Notes under the pieces: generated by a model
Databases searched by the model: none
Told to the model about the DNA's origin: nothing
Seen by the model: the letters and a program-made list of their open reading frames with translations, nothing else
Program-made: the position numbers and the translations under genes
From: Wurfbainia villosa
Lineage: Eukaryota > Streptophyta > Magnoliopsida > Zingiberales > Zingiberaceae
Direction: 5' to 3'
Assembly (NCBI GenBank): GCA_025175895.1
Contig: CM045998.1
Location: 17,531,153-17,595,152, forward strand
DNA length: 64,000 nt
Shown: piece by piece, positions 36,243 through 47,642 of the stretch
Layout of the letters: each line of letters begins with the position of its first letter
How positions within the stretch are numbered: position 1 is the first letter of the stretch

Positions 36243-39045
36243 TGTTAAATACTGAAATTTAAAATATTAAATTAAATGTCCAAAGAATTAAGAAAATAAT
36301 CCTAGAAATTTTTTGAGATTTTTAGGGAATTTTAGGAATTTTTCTGGATTTAAACGGAGTCTGTACGAGATTATTACGGGGATAAAATAAATAGGTTTTT
36401 GATGAGGTCTATTTAAGGGGATTAATAGGTTATAGTAACCTAATTTTATTTCCTCTTTTTATTTTCCCCGCCGCGACCCTTTCCTCCTTCGACAGTTCCT
36501 CTCGCGCGACCTCTTCTCCGTCAGCGATCCCTTCTCCTTCGACGACCAGGTCGCCGTTCTTCTCTGGCTCCTCGCCTCTGACCGCCGCCGAGCTTTCTTC
36601 CTCGCATCGCCACCCACAACATCGGCCACTTCCCCGGACGAGTGTCGGCCTCCTCTGCCACAGACGACGCCCCTCTTCCTCTGCAAGCGCCGCCGCTGCT
36701 TCTTCTCCTCTGCATGCTCGCCGGCCTCCTCTAACACAGTCGCAGGTGACAGAACCTTCCTCTGCCACTGACGCCGCCGATCGGACCTGTGGCCAGATTC
36801 TCATCTCTGTTCGGTCGTGATGCATCCGTAGCCACCGCAGTGTCGTCGCCTCATCTCGCCGTTGCGTTCGTCGACGCCGCGTGCTAATTTTAGGGCTTGG
36901 ATTTTCTGTCGGAAATAGACGGTGGCTCGGCAGCGACTGGTATTGGCTTTTTCCGACGAACATGACAGGTTGGAGGTAAGGGTTGGCTGTCGGTGAAGTT
37001 GAAGCTCCCGGTAAATACTTAGTTTTCCTTTTGTTCCTTTTTGTTCAGTGATTCTGTGGATTCTGTTTGGGGGAGGGTGATCGGTGGAGAGGTGGATTTT
37101 TCCCTTCGGTGAAGATGAGAGGGTTGTGCAAATGGGTTGACTGTGAGAGTCGCGGTGTTCTATTTGGGTGAATATGGGCGGCTGTGAACAATGTTTGAGG
37201 CGGCTGTGGATGGAGTCGGTTGTGAGGTTCTCGACCACGAAGTGGGCTATGAGTTGGGAGTATCGGCTGTCGATGGGATCCTAGGCCCGATAAGCATGAT
37301 TTTGGTGTTGTTCGATTATTATTGGATGGTTGGATGTACACTATTATATAGTTGGTCTAGGGTTTGTTATGATTATGATGTTAGATCTAAAGCCAATCAA
37401 GATTTGGGCTCGATTTGGGGATGGATTTACTTTGGGTGTTGTACAAGAGTAATTGGACGAAAAGACCGTTATTAGGTGAAAGGGTTAGATAAATTAGTGG
37501 AATTGGAAATTGGTTTGGGTTAATTGGTTATGTAAGAAATCGATTAAGTATTCGATTTTTCGGTGAATTGCATTTTGTGCTTAACAATAGTTATGTTGTA
37601 CGAGTTTTGATCCACGAGTTCACTTGGCCGTGACGATTTGGTTCTTTTTGCAGACATTTTATCAGGCGGGTATTTTGACTTATCTCCTAGATATAGTCAT
37701 GTTGATATGCTAGTTAGGATAGCTTGCAATAATTTTCATGTTTATATGCCTAGTATGTTTTTGTGCCTACTAGATACATGCATTTAATCAGTATGATTAT
37801 ATCTTCCCTGTTTTATTTGGATCATAGTTACTTGGATCATAGATATGAACTTATTGATTGTGCATATTCAATTTACGTATTTGCTGCACACCGCTCTGAT
37901 AATTTTTCTATAACCATTATTTGACCTAGTGATCCGCAGAACAAACCATAGTCTGGCGATTGAGGGCTATTCACCCCTCTGTGTACTTACACTTTGTGAT
38001 CGCCCTCATGGGTTAGTGGTACATCGAGGAGGTGTGTGCGATTGCTCTGTCGAGCTCCATTGAGTCGCTCATGGGTAGCGATAGGCGGCGTGGTAGTGAG
38101 GCGAGGATCCCTCCTGCAGTATGACAGGAGATGAGAGCTTAGCTCCCCACTATGTTTGGGCGGGAGGATAGGTGTACTCGGCGGCATCCTGTCCACTCGG
38201 TCACTCGGGGCTGATGGCGAGTGCCGATTGTCATAGCCCTACCCACTCGGCTTCACCATCGCGTGTGAGTGGTGGTAGCGTCGAGGGTGACCATGTCATT
38301 TAGCGCATGCATTTTTACCATGGATAGCATTTGTATTTGTATTTCTTTGCATTTTTATTGATGCCTTGGATGTTGCATATGATTGTCATGCATACTGATT
38401 CATATTTGTATATGGTGATGACTTTATCTCTTATAGTATGCACATGCTCCTGTATCTCGAGTAGGAGATTGAGTAAGTCTGATCCTTTTGTATTTCTTGC
38501 TTGCATACCCTATTTATATGAGACTGTACTGGCATGATTCTTATTGTTAGTTATATCTTGCTATGCATATCGACTATTATTCGCTAAGTTCTTTGAACTT
38601 ACCCCGTTGTTTTACATCTGTTTCAGGTTGAAACTGCCAGGAGAGTCCAGCTGCCAATGCCCCTCGTCGAAATGGATAGGTTTTATTGGTCTTATGGTTT
38701 TGGTTTTTAACTAGATGAAGTGTGTAGGATTTGTGTTTGTTTTGGTTATGTACTTGTGGAGGTTTGGTGATATTTGTTGTGTCCTTATGGATCATTCGAT
38801 TGGTTTGGTTGTATATTCCTGCTCATATGGCAGAAGGGGTAAGTCTAGAAATAGTAGACTATTGTTATTTACCTGGATTGATGGCCTGAGGCCAATTTAT
38901 TATCTGCGTGTGTTGTTTGGATTCCGGTCGTGTTGACCGATGTATAGTGGCCATGTAGGTCTTGTATGCAAGATTGGTATTGTCACCTGTACAGGGGAGA
39001 TGCTACCGGATTTTTGTCTAGTGGGGACTCCCTCGGGGCATGATA
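36243..39045 (+). repeat. D 5' LTR
   Basis: TGTTAAATACTG to GGGGCATGATA (terminal CA changed to TA). The C/G-rich early segment 36460-36900 yields long Arg-rich frames on the minus strand that also appear in the 3' LTR (44357-45178); they are compositional and not genes. It contains a mosaic patch at 37905-37980 and a CACTCG module at 38010-38260. Confidence 0.88.
37905..37980 (+). other. Mosaic patch in D LTR with two Copia-like pieces
   Basis: The stretch 37905-37947 (CTATAACCATTATTTGACC and on) nearly matches 51935-51977 in the leader of Copia E. Directly after it, GAGGGCTATTCACCCCTCT (37962-37980) matches the reverse complement of the SIRE-type LTR terminus (for example 8414-8434). Both motifs are foreign to the other chromovirus LTRs here. 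Confidence 0.6.
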
Positions 39046-39051
39046 ATTTAT

Positions 39052-39063
39052 TGGTATCAAAGC
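39052..39063 (+). other. Primer-binding site of D
   Basis: TGGTATCAAAGC, one base off the initiator tRNA-Met complement seen in B, C, E and H. Confidence 0.75.
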
Positions 39064-39249
39064 GTAGGTTTCCGAGTTTCTTAGGGTCTTTGGGTTTTCG
39101 AAGAGTTTGCCTCGTTTGGCAGGTTAACTGAGGTATTTTCAGAGTTGTACGGATTTTCGACGATTTTATGTTTCGAAAATTCGAGGTTTGATTGACGAGG
39201 TCAGTATGGGGGATTTGGCAGCAACAGGACATCTCCAGACGGCTAACAG

Positions 39250-41483
39250 GTGAATAAAATCTAGAAAATTTTCTAGATTTAGTGCATATTTGTATTGATT
39301 ATGTTGGTTATGCGGTGGTATCATGTTTTGTTTAGTATTGTTTTAACCTTATATCTGTTAGACTGTTAGATTTTTAGGTTGTTGGTTTATCATTAGCATA
39401 TGGCTATTAACTGCTATTACTGCTATACGTAGCTAGTTATCATTGTGATATAAATGATTAGATATTATTGGTAGATGTTTACCTCTTACTTTTTGGACTA
39501 GTATTAGGATTGGACTAGCATTGGGATTAGACTAGTTGAATAATATGACTAAGATGGATAAATTTGTAAAAGGTATACATATAGGTTCTTGAACTCTCTA
39601 GATCCTAGTGCATGATGACATGATTACATTATTTACGTAGTTTAAGGTATATATAGGCATATTATGCTTTATTTAGTATTGCCTTGACTTTGTTCTAGCA
39701 TGACCCCTTTAGTTATACCCTAATTAATTGCAGCCATTGATTGCTGTTAGTATGACTATGCTCTCATTTATTAGACAGCGTGTTATGTGATTATATAATT
39801 ATGTGTTTTTGTGGTGGATACCATGATTAAGATTAGTAGAGATAGAATAACTTAGATGAGGTTATTCTGTAGGAGCGGATCTCAGGAATGAAACAACATT
39901 AGTGGAACCCTAGGTGTTGGAACCCTAGGCATAATGACCCGGATGTGCATATTGGTATATGTTTATCCATTTACTATTTCAGTGATATGGTGATCGGACC
40001 AGTAGAGTTCGTATGATTAGGATGCGATTAATCCTTCGAGGGTATATAACATTGTGCATATCTATCGGCTGCCAACTATATCACTCATTCATGGTTGAGA
40101 AAAAGTTTACAGTAGTGTTTTCCTATAGGTGCTTTGTATATTGTGGTCAATCATGCCTCCCAATCATGGTTGAGAAGACCTATTGTAAGGTTATATTCTT
40201 GCATTATTCGTTCGGAGTTGGTGATAATCGGATTCGTATGACGCCTAGCTACTTTACAGGTTAAGTACCCACGAGATATGTTCATGGAAGCATGATGTAG
40301 CATGCATGATTGAACTGGTAGAATGGTATAATTTAGACTTAACCTTCTTGTCGTGCTTGTTAGTAGAGGGGTTGTCTTTATTGGCTTTGATGGGTGTTTC
40401 TTGTTAGCTGGGACGAAACCCTAGGATCAATCGTCTCGACGTGTTTATGAGGGGATTGGACTTATGATTTTTATCGACCATGAAAACCATTCATGTTAGA
40501 ATGGTTGGAACGCTAGATTTAACCATCTCGACTTATTTATTAATAAGTCGATGATTTTTACCGGCTTTGGTAAACATTTTGTATTAGAGGTGTTGAAACC
40601 CTCACTTGACCGTCTCAATGAGCTTAATTGTAGATCGATGATCCTTATCGATTTTGATAGATGTTCTATGCTAGATGTATTGGATAACCCTAGGCTTAAC
40701 AACCTAGGATAATCGACTGCTCACGCGACCTATTGGTGGTAGTACGATAGTGTGTGCAATCAATAATTAGATATCTATATACTGTCTGTCTATCCATGAG
40801 TCTCATTCGTGGTAGCATATAGTTGCGCGTAGACCGTACTATTGATTGTCGGCCCATGGGTTACGTTCACGGTAGCTCATAGATAGTTCCCTTTTTGTGC
40901 GAGAGCCACGATACTTTGTCGTGGTATCCGGATGTGCACTGCTTGTCGCAGTGGTTGTGTATGTTGTGGGTATATTTATTATACTACTGATCAGGATAGT
41001 TGCAGACTGATATTGGTACTCTAAGGGTTGGGTTACTCTAGTTGTTTCCTTTGACTTCCATTATGTGCATTATAAGTATGCACTATTGTCTATCCATCCA
41101 CTGAGTGGTTGTACTTACCTCCTCCTCACTTATCCTTTAGGTTAACTGATGGAGGACGTGTCCTGTTGACCTACATTTGTGTCGCTCAGAGAGTTCCTTG
41201 TCGTGCTTATCTCCCTGCATCGTCGGGATGTCGCTTTATTTACTTTATCAGTATTGCATTTTGTTTATGCACTTTGGATTTTGACGCAATTTGATTTGGT
41301 GTCATAAAACTATTTTTACTTTAATTGATTATGTTTAGTCGTGCATGCATGCAGTTAATAAAATATTTGTAATTCTATTATTATTTCGAGGTTTTTACCA
41401 GATCTGGTCCATGTATTTCGGAATATTATCACTAAGGGGCTCCTCTGTCATTTGGATGACAGATATGCCCCCAGGACGTGACA
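39250..41483 (+). mobile_element. LTR-like segment inside D
   Basis: It has LTR character (AT-rich early part, tandem repeats at 40330-40710, CTTACC-type segment near 41110) and ends CCCCCAGGACGTGACA at 41483. It is followed by ATTTTATTGGTTTGCGG, which resembles the LTR end plus spacer plus damaged primer site of the other chromoviruses. This is either a second LTR from a recombined tandem copy or a nested truncated element. The left boundary is not defined and no target duplication was found. Confidence 0.5.
40330..40710 (+). repeat. About 110-bp imperfect tandem repeats
   Basis: Around four units share the order 'TTAACC...TCTCGAC/TCTCAA ... TCGATGATTTTTATCG ... TTTTGATAGATGTT ... GAAACCCTAGG'. 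Units diverge strongly and sit in the LTR-like segment. Confidence 0.55.
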
Positions 41484-41849
41484 ATTTTATTGGTTTGCGG
41501 TTTTGGTTAGTGGGTTTTGTATTTCGAGGATTTTCTTTTCCTTGGATTTTTTGGAGTTCTCGTGTTTTGGGATCAGGCAAACTGAAGGATATCTCTGAGC
41601 TATAGTAAAAGTATTGACTTAGTGAAATTGCCCCTACTCATGGTCGGGGATGAGGTCGATGACGTATTGACCTTGCGGAACCTAACAATGATTTCAGAAG
41701 TACGGACTCTGTAGAGGTGTCGACTGATGTCGAATTAGGAAGCTATAGATTTGGCCTACTAGCCACCAATTTGAAGGACAAGGAGTAAACCCTTAGAAAA
41801 ATATCAGTCCCTACTAATAGTGATTTTGTTATGGATAAGGCGTGTATGC

Positions 41850-42700
41850 CTACATTGGTCAAGACGATGAAAGATCGTTTTACCTTATTATAGGAGGTGT
41901 GGGATGGGATATTTATTTGTCCCAGAATTTCTTCCAGAAAAGATCCGGAACTCTTTGTTAAAAGAGAGATAGACCTTTGAGGTTATGCATCGATTATCGA
42001 TGATAGAATACGGTAGTTGTAGAAGGAAATGAATATCCTTCATTGTGGATAGAGGATCTGTTTAGATCAGCTTAGGACAACTGTGTGTACTTTAGGATTG
42101 ATTTATGACTGGCTTGTTGATATTGCAGTGACATAGTGTCATACAATTATCATTGTCGTTGTAATGATTGTTATATCATCAGCCTAGAGTAAAGAGAATA
42201 CAGGTGGGTAGCGATAATAATTTCATACGTGGTATGAATTGTATGAGCTTATGAATATCGTATTAGACTTATTGACGACTTAGTCATCCAGGGATTTGGG
42301 AAGTCGTGTATTCTGGACACGATTGGATTAGTTGTGGTCGTTGGTGTTGCGTAACTTGGCCATTGTTGATGGTGGTAGTTGAAGTTGTGCACTCGGCCAC
42401 CGTAGATGGTGATTTTTCTGGTATTGATTTGATTATTACCATAGATATGGATAGGATGCTCTAGCGGTACTACATCGCTGACTGGTTGGATCAGGAAGGT
42501 GATGAAATTTACTTGGTTTGTAGCTTCTGAAACTAGTTTCAGAGGTCAGACGATGGTTGACCTTTACGCCAGTGTTGATTAATCATTCTGGTGTGGATGG
42601 AAGGGTAGTGTACATGGATGCATCATTTTGGGGATCGTAGCGATTCTGATGCTATTGAATAAGACGTATCCTAAGCTTACGACAGTTAAAGAACTGCGAG
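41850..42700 (+). pseudogene. D reverse transcriptase and RNase H remnants
   Basis: LCIDYR followed by the stop pair TGA TAG (42001-42006), then EYPSLWIEDLF. A VYMDASFWGS-like RNase H start is at about 42610. The intervening RT catalytic region is not recognisable. Stops and frameshifts abound. Confidence 0.65.
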
Positions 42701-43020
42701 GTAAGACATCATATATATGATGTGGACTTAGCAGTTATTATGTTGTTTTGTAGAGGTGAGGAGCAAGAATGCTCATTGGGTTTTGTCTAGCTATTGGATA
42801 GCTACTATAGAGTAGCTGGAACACGAACGGTTGTAACAAGGGAGTTTGGTCGCTATAGCCTCCCATGCACTTACAGAGTGTGTAGTGGAGTGGGTTTTAG
42901 ACGGTAGATGGACTTCTCTTGTGAAAAGATAATTCCTCGTCTCTGACTCCGAGGAGGATAATGGTTTCTGGAGTTGCATTAGTTTAAGGAATAGATGCTT
43001 CAGGAAATTCCGATTCTGGA

Positions 43021-44081
43021 ATGGAAGTGGAAGCATATTATTATAGATTTTGTAGTGGGTTGCCTAGGACACATCAAGGCCATGACGCGATTTGGGAAGT
43101 CGTTGACCGACTAACCAAATCCGCGCATTTCTTAGCGATTCGGAAGACCGACTCTCTGGATTGTTTGGTAGAGTTATATGGTCGGGAGATCATCAGATTT
43201 CATGGTGTTCCTTTGAGCATTATATCAGATAAAGATCCCTGGTTCACGTCTCGATTCTGGCAGAGTCTGCAGCAGGCCTTAGGCACACAGCTTTGTTTTA
43301 GTACTGCATTCCATCCACAGATAGGTGGACAGTCTGAGCGGACCATTTAGACTCTAGAGGATTTGTTGAGGTCCTGTGTTATGGATTTCGGAGACAACTG
43401 GGAGGACCACTTGCAATTAGTGGAATTCGCCTACAACATCAGTTATCATTCGGCTATCCAAATAGCCCCATTTGAAGCATTGTATGGTTGACAGTGTCGT
43501 ACACCCACCCTCTGAGAGGAAGTTGGGGAGGCCCAGTTGCTAGAACCCCAGAGAGCTCAGCATTGAGGCAGAGTTGGTTCGTACTATCAGACGTAGGATG
43601 GCAAAGGCGCAGGATCGTCAGAAGAGTTATACGGATCGGAGATGGAGACCTCTGGAGTTCTCTATTGGTGATCATGTGTTCCTACGAGTCTCACCCACGA
43701 AAGGGGTGAAGAAATTTGGCCTCCGTGGTAAGCTAGCTCCTAGATATATTGGTTCGTTTGAGATTTTGGAGAGGATCGGAGCAGTTGTTTACCGCCTAGG
43801 GCTACCACCGTCCTTGATGGGTATTCATGAGGTGTTTCATATATCCATGCTGAGGAAGTATATGTCAGACTCTACACATTCTGTCAGATGTGTCAGGTTC
43901 CATTCAACCTAATGCTACTTACAAAGAGGATCAGGTACGGATTCTGGATCACAAAGAACGACAGTTGCGGAACAAGATTGTGCAACTTGTCAAGGTCGAG
44001 TGGAGTCACCACATCGATGAGGAGGCTACTTGGGAGCTTGAAGAAAAGATCAGAGCTCAATACCTCCACGTGTTTACTTAA
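43021..44081 (+). pseudogene. D integrase with chromodomain
   Basis: Best-preserved chromovirus pol part in the window. At 43021-43350 the core reads HDAIWEVVDRLTKSAHFLAI, then HGVPLSIISDKDPWFTSRFW and HPQIGGQSERTI. After four stops it continues at 43574 with YTDRRWRPLEFSIGDHVFL and LPPSLMGIHEVFHISMLRKY. The chromodomain is at 43890-44081: DQVRILDHKERQLRNKIVQL, then VEWSHHIDEEATWELEEKI. The chromodomain would read histone marks and steer integration to heterochromatin in this family. A frameshift separates it from the GPY region. The polypurine tract follows at 44168. Confidence 0.88.
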
Positions 44082-44179
44082 GATACGTGAAATATATTTT
44101 CAGTATTTGTGGTATCTCTTACTCATTAGGCATCTGAGTAGGAAATTTGGAGACCAAATTTTTTATTAGTGGGGGAGAA

Positions 44180-45534
44180 TATTAAATACTAAAATTTGAA
44201 ATATTAAATTAAATGGCCAAAGAATTAAGAAAATAATCCTGGAAATTTTTCGAGATTTTTAGGGAATTTTAGGAATTATTTCTGAATTTTTCAGGATTTA
44301 AACGGAGTATGTACGAGATTATTACGGGGATAAAATAAATAGGTTTTTGATGGGGTCTATTTAAGGGGATTAATAGGCGATAGTAACCTAATTTTATTTC
44401 CTCTTTTTATTTTCCCCACCGCGACCCTTTCCTCCTTCGGCAGTTCCTCTCGCGCGACCTCTTCTCTGTCGGCGATCCCTTCTCCGCCGATGACCAGGCC
44501 GCCGCTCTTCTCTGGCTCCTCGCCTCTGACCGCCGCCGAGCTTTCTTCCTCGCATCGCCACCCACAGCATCGGCCGCTTCCCCGGACGAGTGCCGGCCTC
44601 CTCTGCCACAGACGATGCCCCTCTTCCTCCGCAAGCGCCGCCGCTGCTTCTTCTCCTCTGCGTGCTCGTCGGCCTCCTTTTGCCACAGTCGCAGGCGACA
44701 GAACCTTCCTCTGCCACTGACGCCGCTGATCGGACCTGTGGCCACATTCTCCCCTTCGTTTGGTCGTGATGCGTCTGTAGCCACTGCAGCGCCGTCGCCT
44801 CATCTCGCCGTTGCGTTCGTTGACGCCGCGTTCTAATTTTAGGGCTTGGATTTTCTGCCGGAAATAGATGGTGGCTCGGTAGCGACTGGTATTAGTTTTT
44901 TTCGACGAACAGGACAGGTTGGGGGTAAGGGTTGGCTGTCGGTGAAGTTGAAGCTCCCGGTAAATACTTAGTTTTCCTTTTTGTTCAGTGATTCTATGGA
45001 TTCTGTTTGGGGGAGGGTGATCGGTGGAGAGGTGGATTTTTCCCTTCGGTGAAGATGAGAGGGTTGTGCAAATGGGTTGGCTGTGAGAGTCGAGGTGTTC
45101 TATTTGGGTGAATATGGTCGACTGTGAACAATGTTTGAGGCGGCTGTGGATGGAGTCGATTGTGAGGTTCTCGACCACGAAGTGGGCTGTGAGTTGGGAG
45201 TATCGGCTGTCGATGGGATCCTAGGGCCGGTAAGCACGATTTTGGTGTTGTTCGGTTAATATTGGATGGTTGGATGTACACTATTATATAGTTGGTCTAG
45301 GGTTTGTTATGATTATAATGTTAGATCTAAAGCTAATCAAGATTTGGGCTCGATTTGGGGATGGATTTACTTTGGGTGTTGTACAAGAGTAATTGGACGA
45401 AAAGACCGTTATTAGGTGAAAGGGTTAGATAAATTAGTGGAATTGGAAATTGGTTTGGGTTAATTGGTTATGTAAAAAATCGATTAAGTATTCGATTTTT
45501 CGGTGAATTGAATTTTGTACTTAACAATAGTTAT
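44180..45534 (+). repeat. D 3' LTR, 5' part
   Basis: It matches 36243-37594 closely, including the Arg-rich shadow frames. It stops at GTTAT (45530-45534), the target duplication of Copia E. The intact site in the 5' LTR reads GTTATGTTGTACG at 37590. Confidence 0.9.
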
Positions 45535-46348
45535 TGTAGGGAGTTGCTTCGGAGGCTCATTGGCTCCCATGTCCCCGGATTAAAATTTTCACTAATGAAA
45601 GGATTAATCCGGATGGGATGAGCTTCCTTAGCAACACCATTTCGTCATCGTGCTAACAACTTGAGTGGTCGCTTGAACAAACTAGTTGTTCAAGCAACAC
45701 ATCTCTTCTAGTTGGTTAGCCGCGGAAGAGACGACGGACGGATCGCCAGTTTTTGTGTTTGTCTTCGGGGTCCATGATTATACAATATATTTACTAATTT
45801 ACACATGCATAATCAAAACATAAAAGAACAAGCTCAGATCTGTAAATAAAGTTAAAATAACTTTATACCTCACGATCTTCTACCGTATGTCCTATCCTTC
45901 TCGTGGACGACGTGTGGACGAAGATCCTCCACGAGTAGAAGCCTTCTAGATCGCTTTCTTCTCTACCTTGTCCGGTGCGAACAAAGAGAAGAACTTACAA
46001 ATACCTATCCTTTCTAGAGCCAGTCACCAAATTAGGGAATTTGGTGCAACCGCCGGCCAAGGATCAAATGGATGATTCGCCGGCCACCAAATGAAGGAGA
46101 ACCGCCGGCCACCTTGGAGAATAGGGAGGAAGATGAGAACCGGCCACCAATGGGAGGAGAACCGCCGGCCAAGGAAGAAGGGAGAGGCCTCTAGGATGGG
46201 CGCCGGCCAAGGAATGATGAAAGGAGATGGGCGCCGGCAATCAACAAGAAGGAAGAAGGTTGTCGCCTACTTTGCTCCAAACCCTAGCCGCCCAAAACCC
46301 TAACTCCAATTCGAAAATCAATCAATTGCCGCCCAAGCCTAAGCCCCC

Positions 46349-46356
46349 TATTTATA
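46349..46356 (-). promoter_or_regulatory. TATA box in E 3' LTR
   Basis: TATAAATA on the minus strand, 25 bp downstream of the repeat array. The 5' LTR copy is at 53453-53460. Confidence 0.65.
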
Positions 46357-46379
46357 GAATTGGGCTTAAGCCTCCTTTA

Positions 46380-46680
46380 ATCTCCACCGTCGGATCTAGG
46401 GATTTAATCTCCACCGTCGGATCTAGGGTTTTATCCCAACCGTCGGATCTAGGATTTCATCCCAACCGTCGGATCTAGGGTTTCATCCCAACCATCGGAT
46501 CTAGGGTTTTATCCCAACCGTCGGATCTAGGGATTTAATCCTAACCGTCAATTCTAGGGTTTCATCCTAACCATCGGATCTTAGGGATTTAATCCCAACC
46601 GTTGGTTCTAGGATTTCATCCTAACCATCGGATCTTAGGGATTTAATCCCAACCGTTGGTTCTAGGTTTTGTTTTACATT
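46380..46680. repeat. 27-bp direct repeats in E 3' LTR
   Basis: About eleven copies of TCGGATCTAGGGATTTAATC with variation (CCACCGTC, CCAACCGT, CTAACCAT). It is the reverse complement of the array at 154-440 and is repeated at 53480-53770. Confidence 0.9.
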
Positions 46681-47642
46681 CTTGGATCTAGACTTCACAA
46701 GGATTATATTAGGCTACGATAGGGACCATAAGGAGGAGTTGGGTCTTGGCCACCCGATGGATCGGAACCACACAAACTTGATCCATCAATGATGTTCCAT
46801 TCCACTAGAGGATCATCATTGAACTACCTCACCAACCCCCATAAATTAATATGGGCTCCATATATTATTCGTACATTAATCTCCCCGTGTTTAAGATATC
46901 GAATGTCCGTCAATTAATTGATTTACTGACCATCAATTAATTAACATCTAATTCCTCGAGTAGTACCACTCAACCTTATCATCATGTTGACTAAGTCAAC
47001 CAGCTGGGTTTACATGATGAACCTTATGAGCTCCTCAAGGGGACATCATCAACCTAATATATAGGACACAGTTTCCTCCTATAATCAACGGCACACCATG
47101 TAAATAATATCATTTCCCAACTTACCGAGCATATTGATTTAATCCATCTAAATCTCACCCTCTAGTAAATCAAAGAAATAAATACTAAGTATATGTGCCC
47201 GTTATTATATCGGGATTAAGAGCATGCACAACATAATATCCGAGGTCCGATTCAATTATGTAGTCAGTACTAAATTGAATCACCTCTATGTCGGTCCTAC
47301 TCAACACACCTAAGTGTACTAGTGTAACTTTATGTTCAAGACAAAACAATACCAAGCTACACTACAACCATGCCAATGGTTTGTCCAAAACCATCTTGGT
47401 CGTGAGCCTCTACTTATATTTTACAAGGGACTGATAACATGATCTTCTGTGCCACACCAAGCACCATGTTATCTACAATGTAAAATATTAGACAATATGC
47501 ACACACACATATAATAAATATATAAAGTGCAAACAATGATCATGTGATTCTTATTTCAAAATAAAATGTTCATACAAAAAGAGCTAGGCTTTCAGTATAC
47601 ATTCCAACAATCTCCCACTTATACTAAAAGACTATACCGTCA

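Larger units (their letters stand above)
36243..45534 (+). mobile_element. Chromovirus-type Gypsy element D (right end outside window)
   Basis: The 5' LTR (36243-39045) starts TGTTAAATACTG. The internal region is 39046-44179. The 3' LTR starts at 44180 (TATTAAATACTA) and is cut at 45534 by Copia E. LTR copies match closely over their common 1.35 kb. The target duplication on the left is CCAAT (36238-36242); the right copy is beyond the window. Internally a second LTR/primer-site-like junction occurs near 41483, and gag seems to be missing. Confidence 0.85.
45535..47609 (-). repeat. E 3' LTR
   Basis: 2075 bp. The minus-strand start TGTTGGAATGTATACTG follows the polypurine tract AAGTGGGAGAT (47620-47610). 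The 27-bp repeats are at 46380-46680 and the TATA box at 46349-46356. Confidence 0.9.

Noticed and set aside
36430..36963. Arg/Glu-rich frames on the minus strand, repeated at 44357-45178
   Set aside because: They lie in both LTRs of D, in a C/T-rich promoter-like segment. Open frames come from composition.
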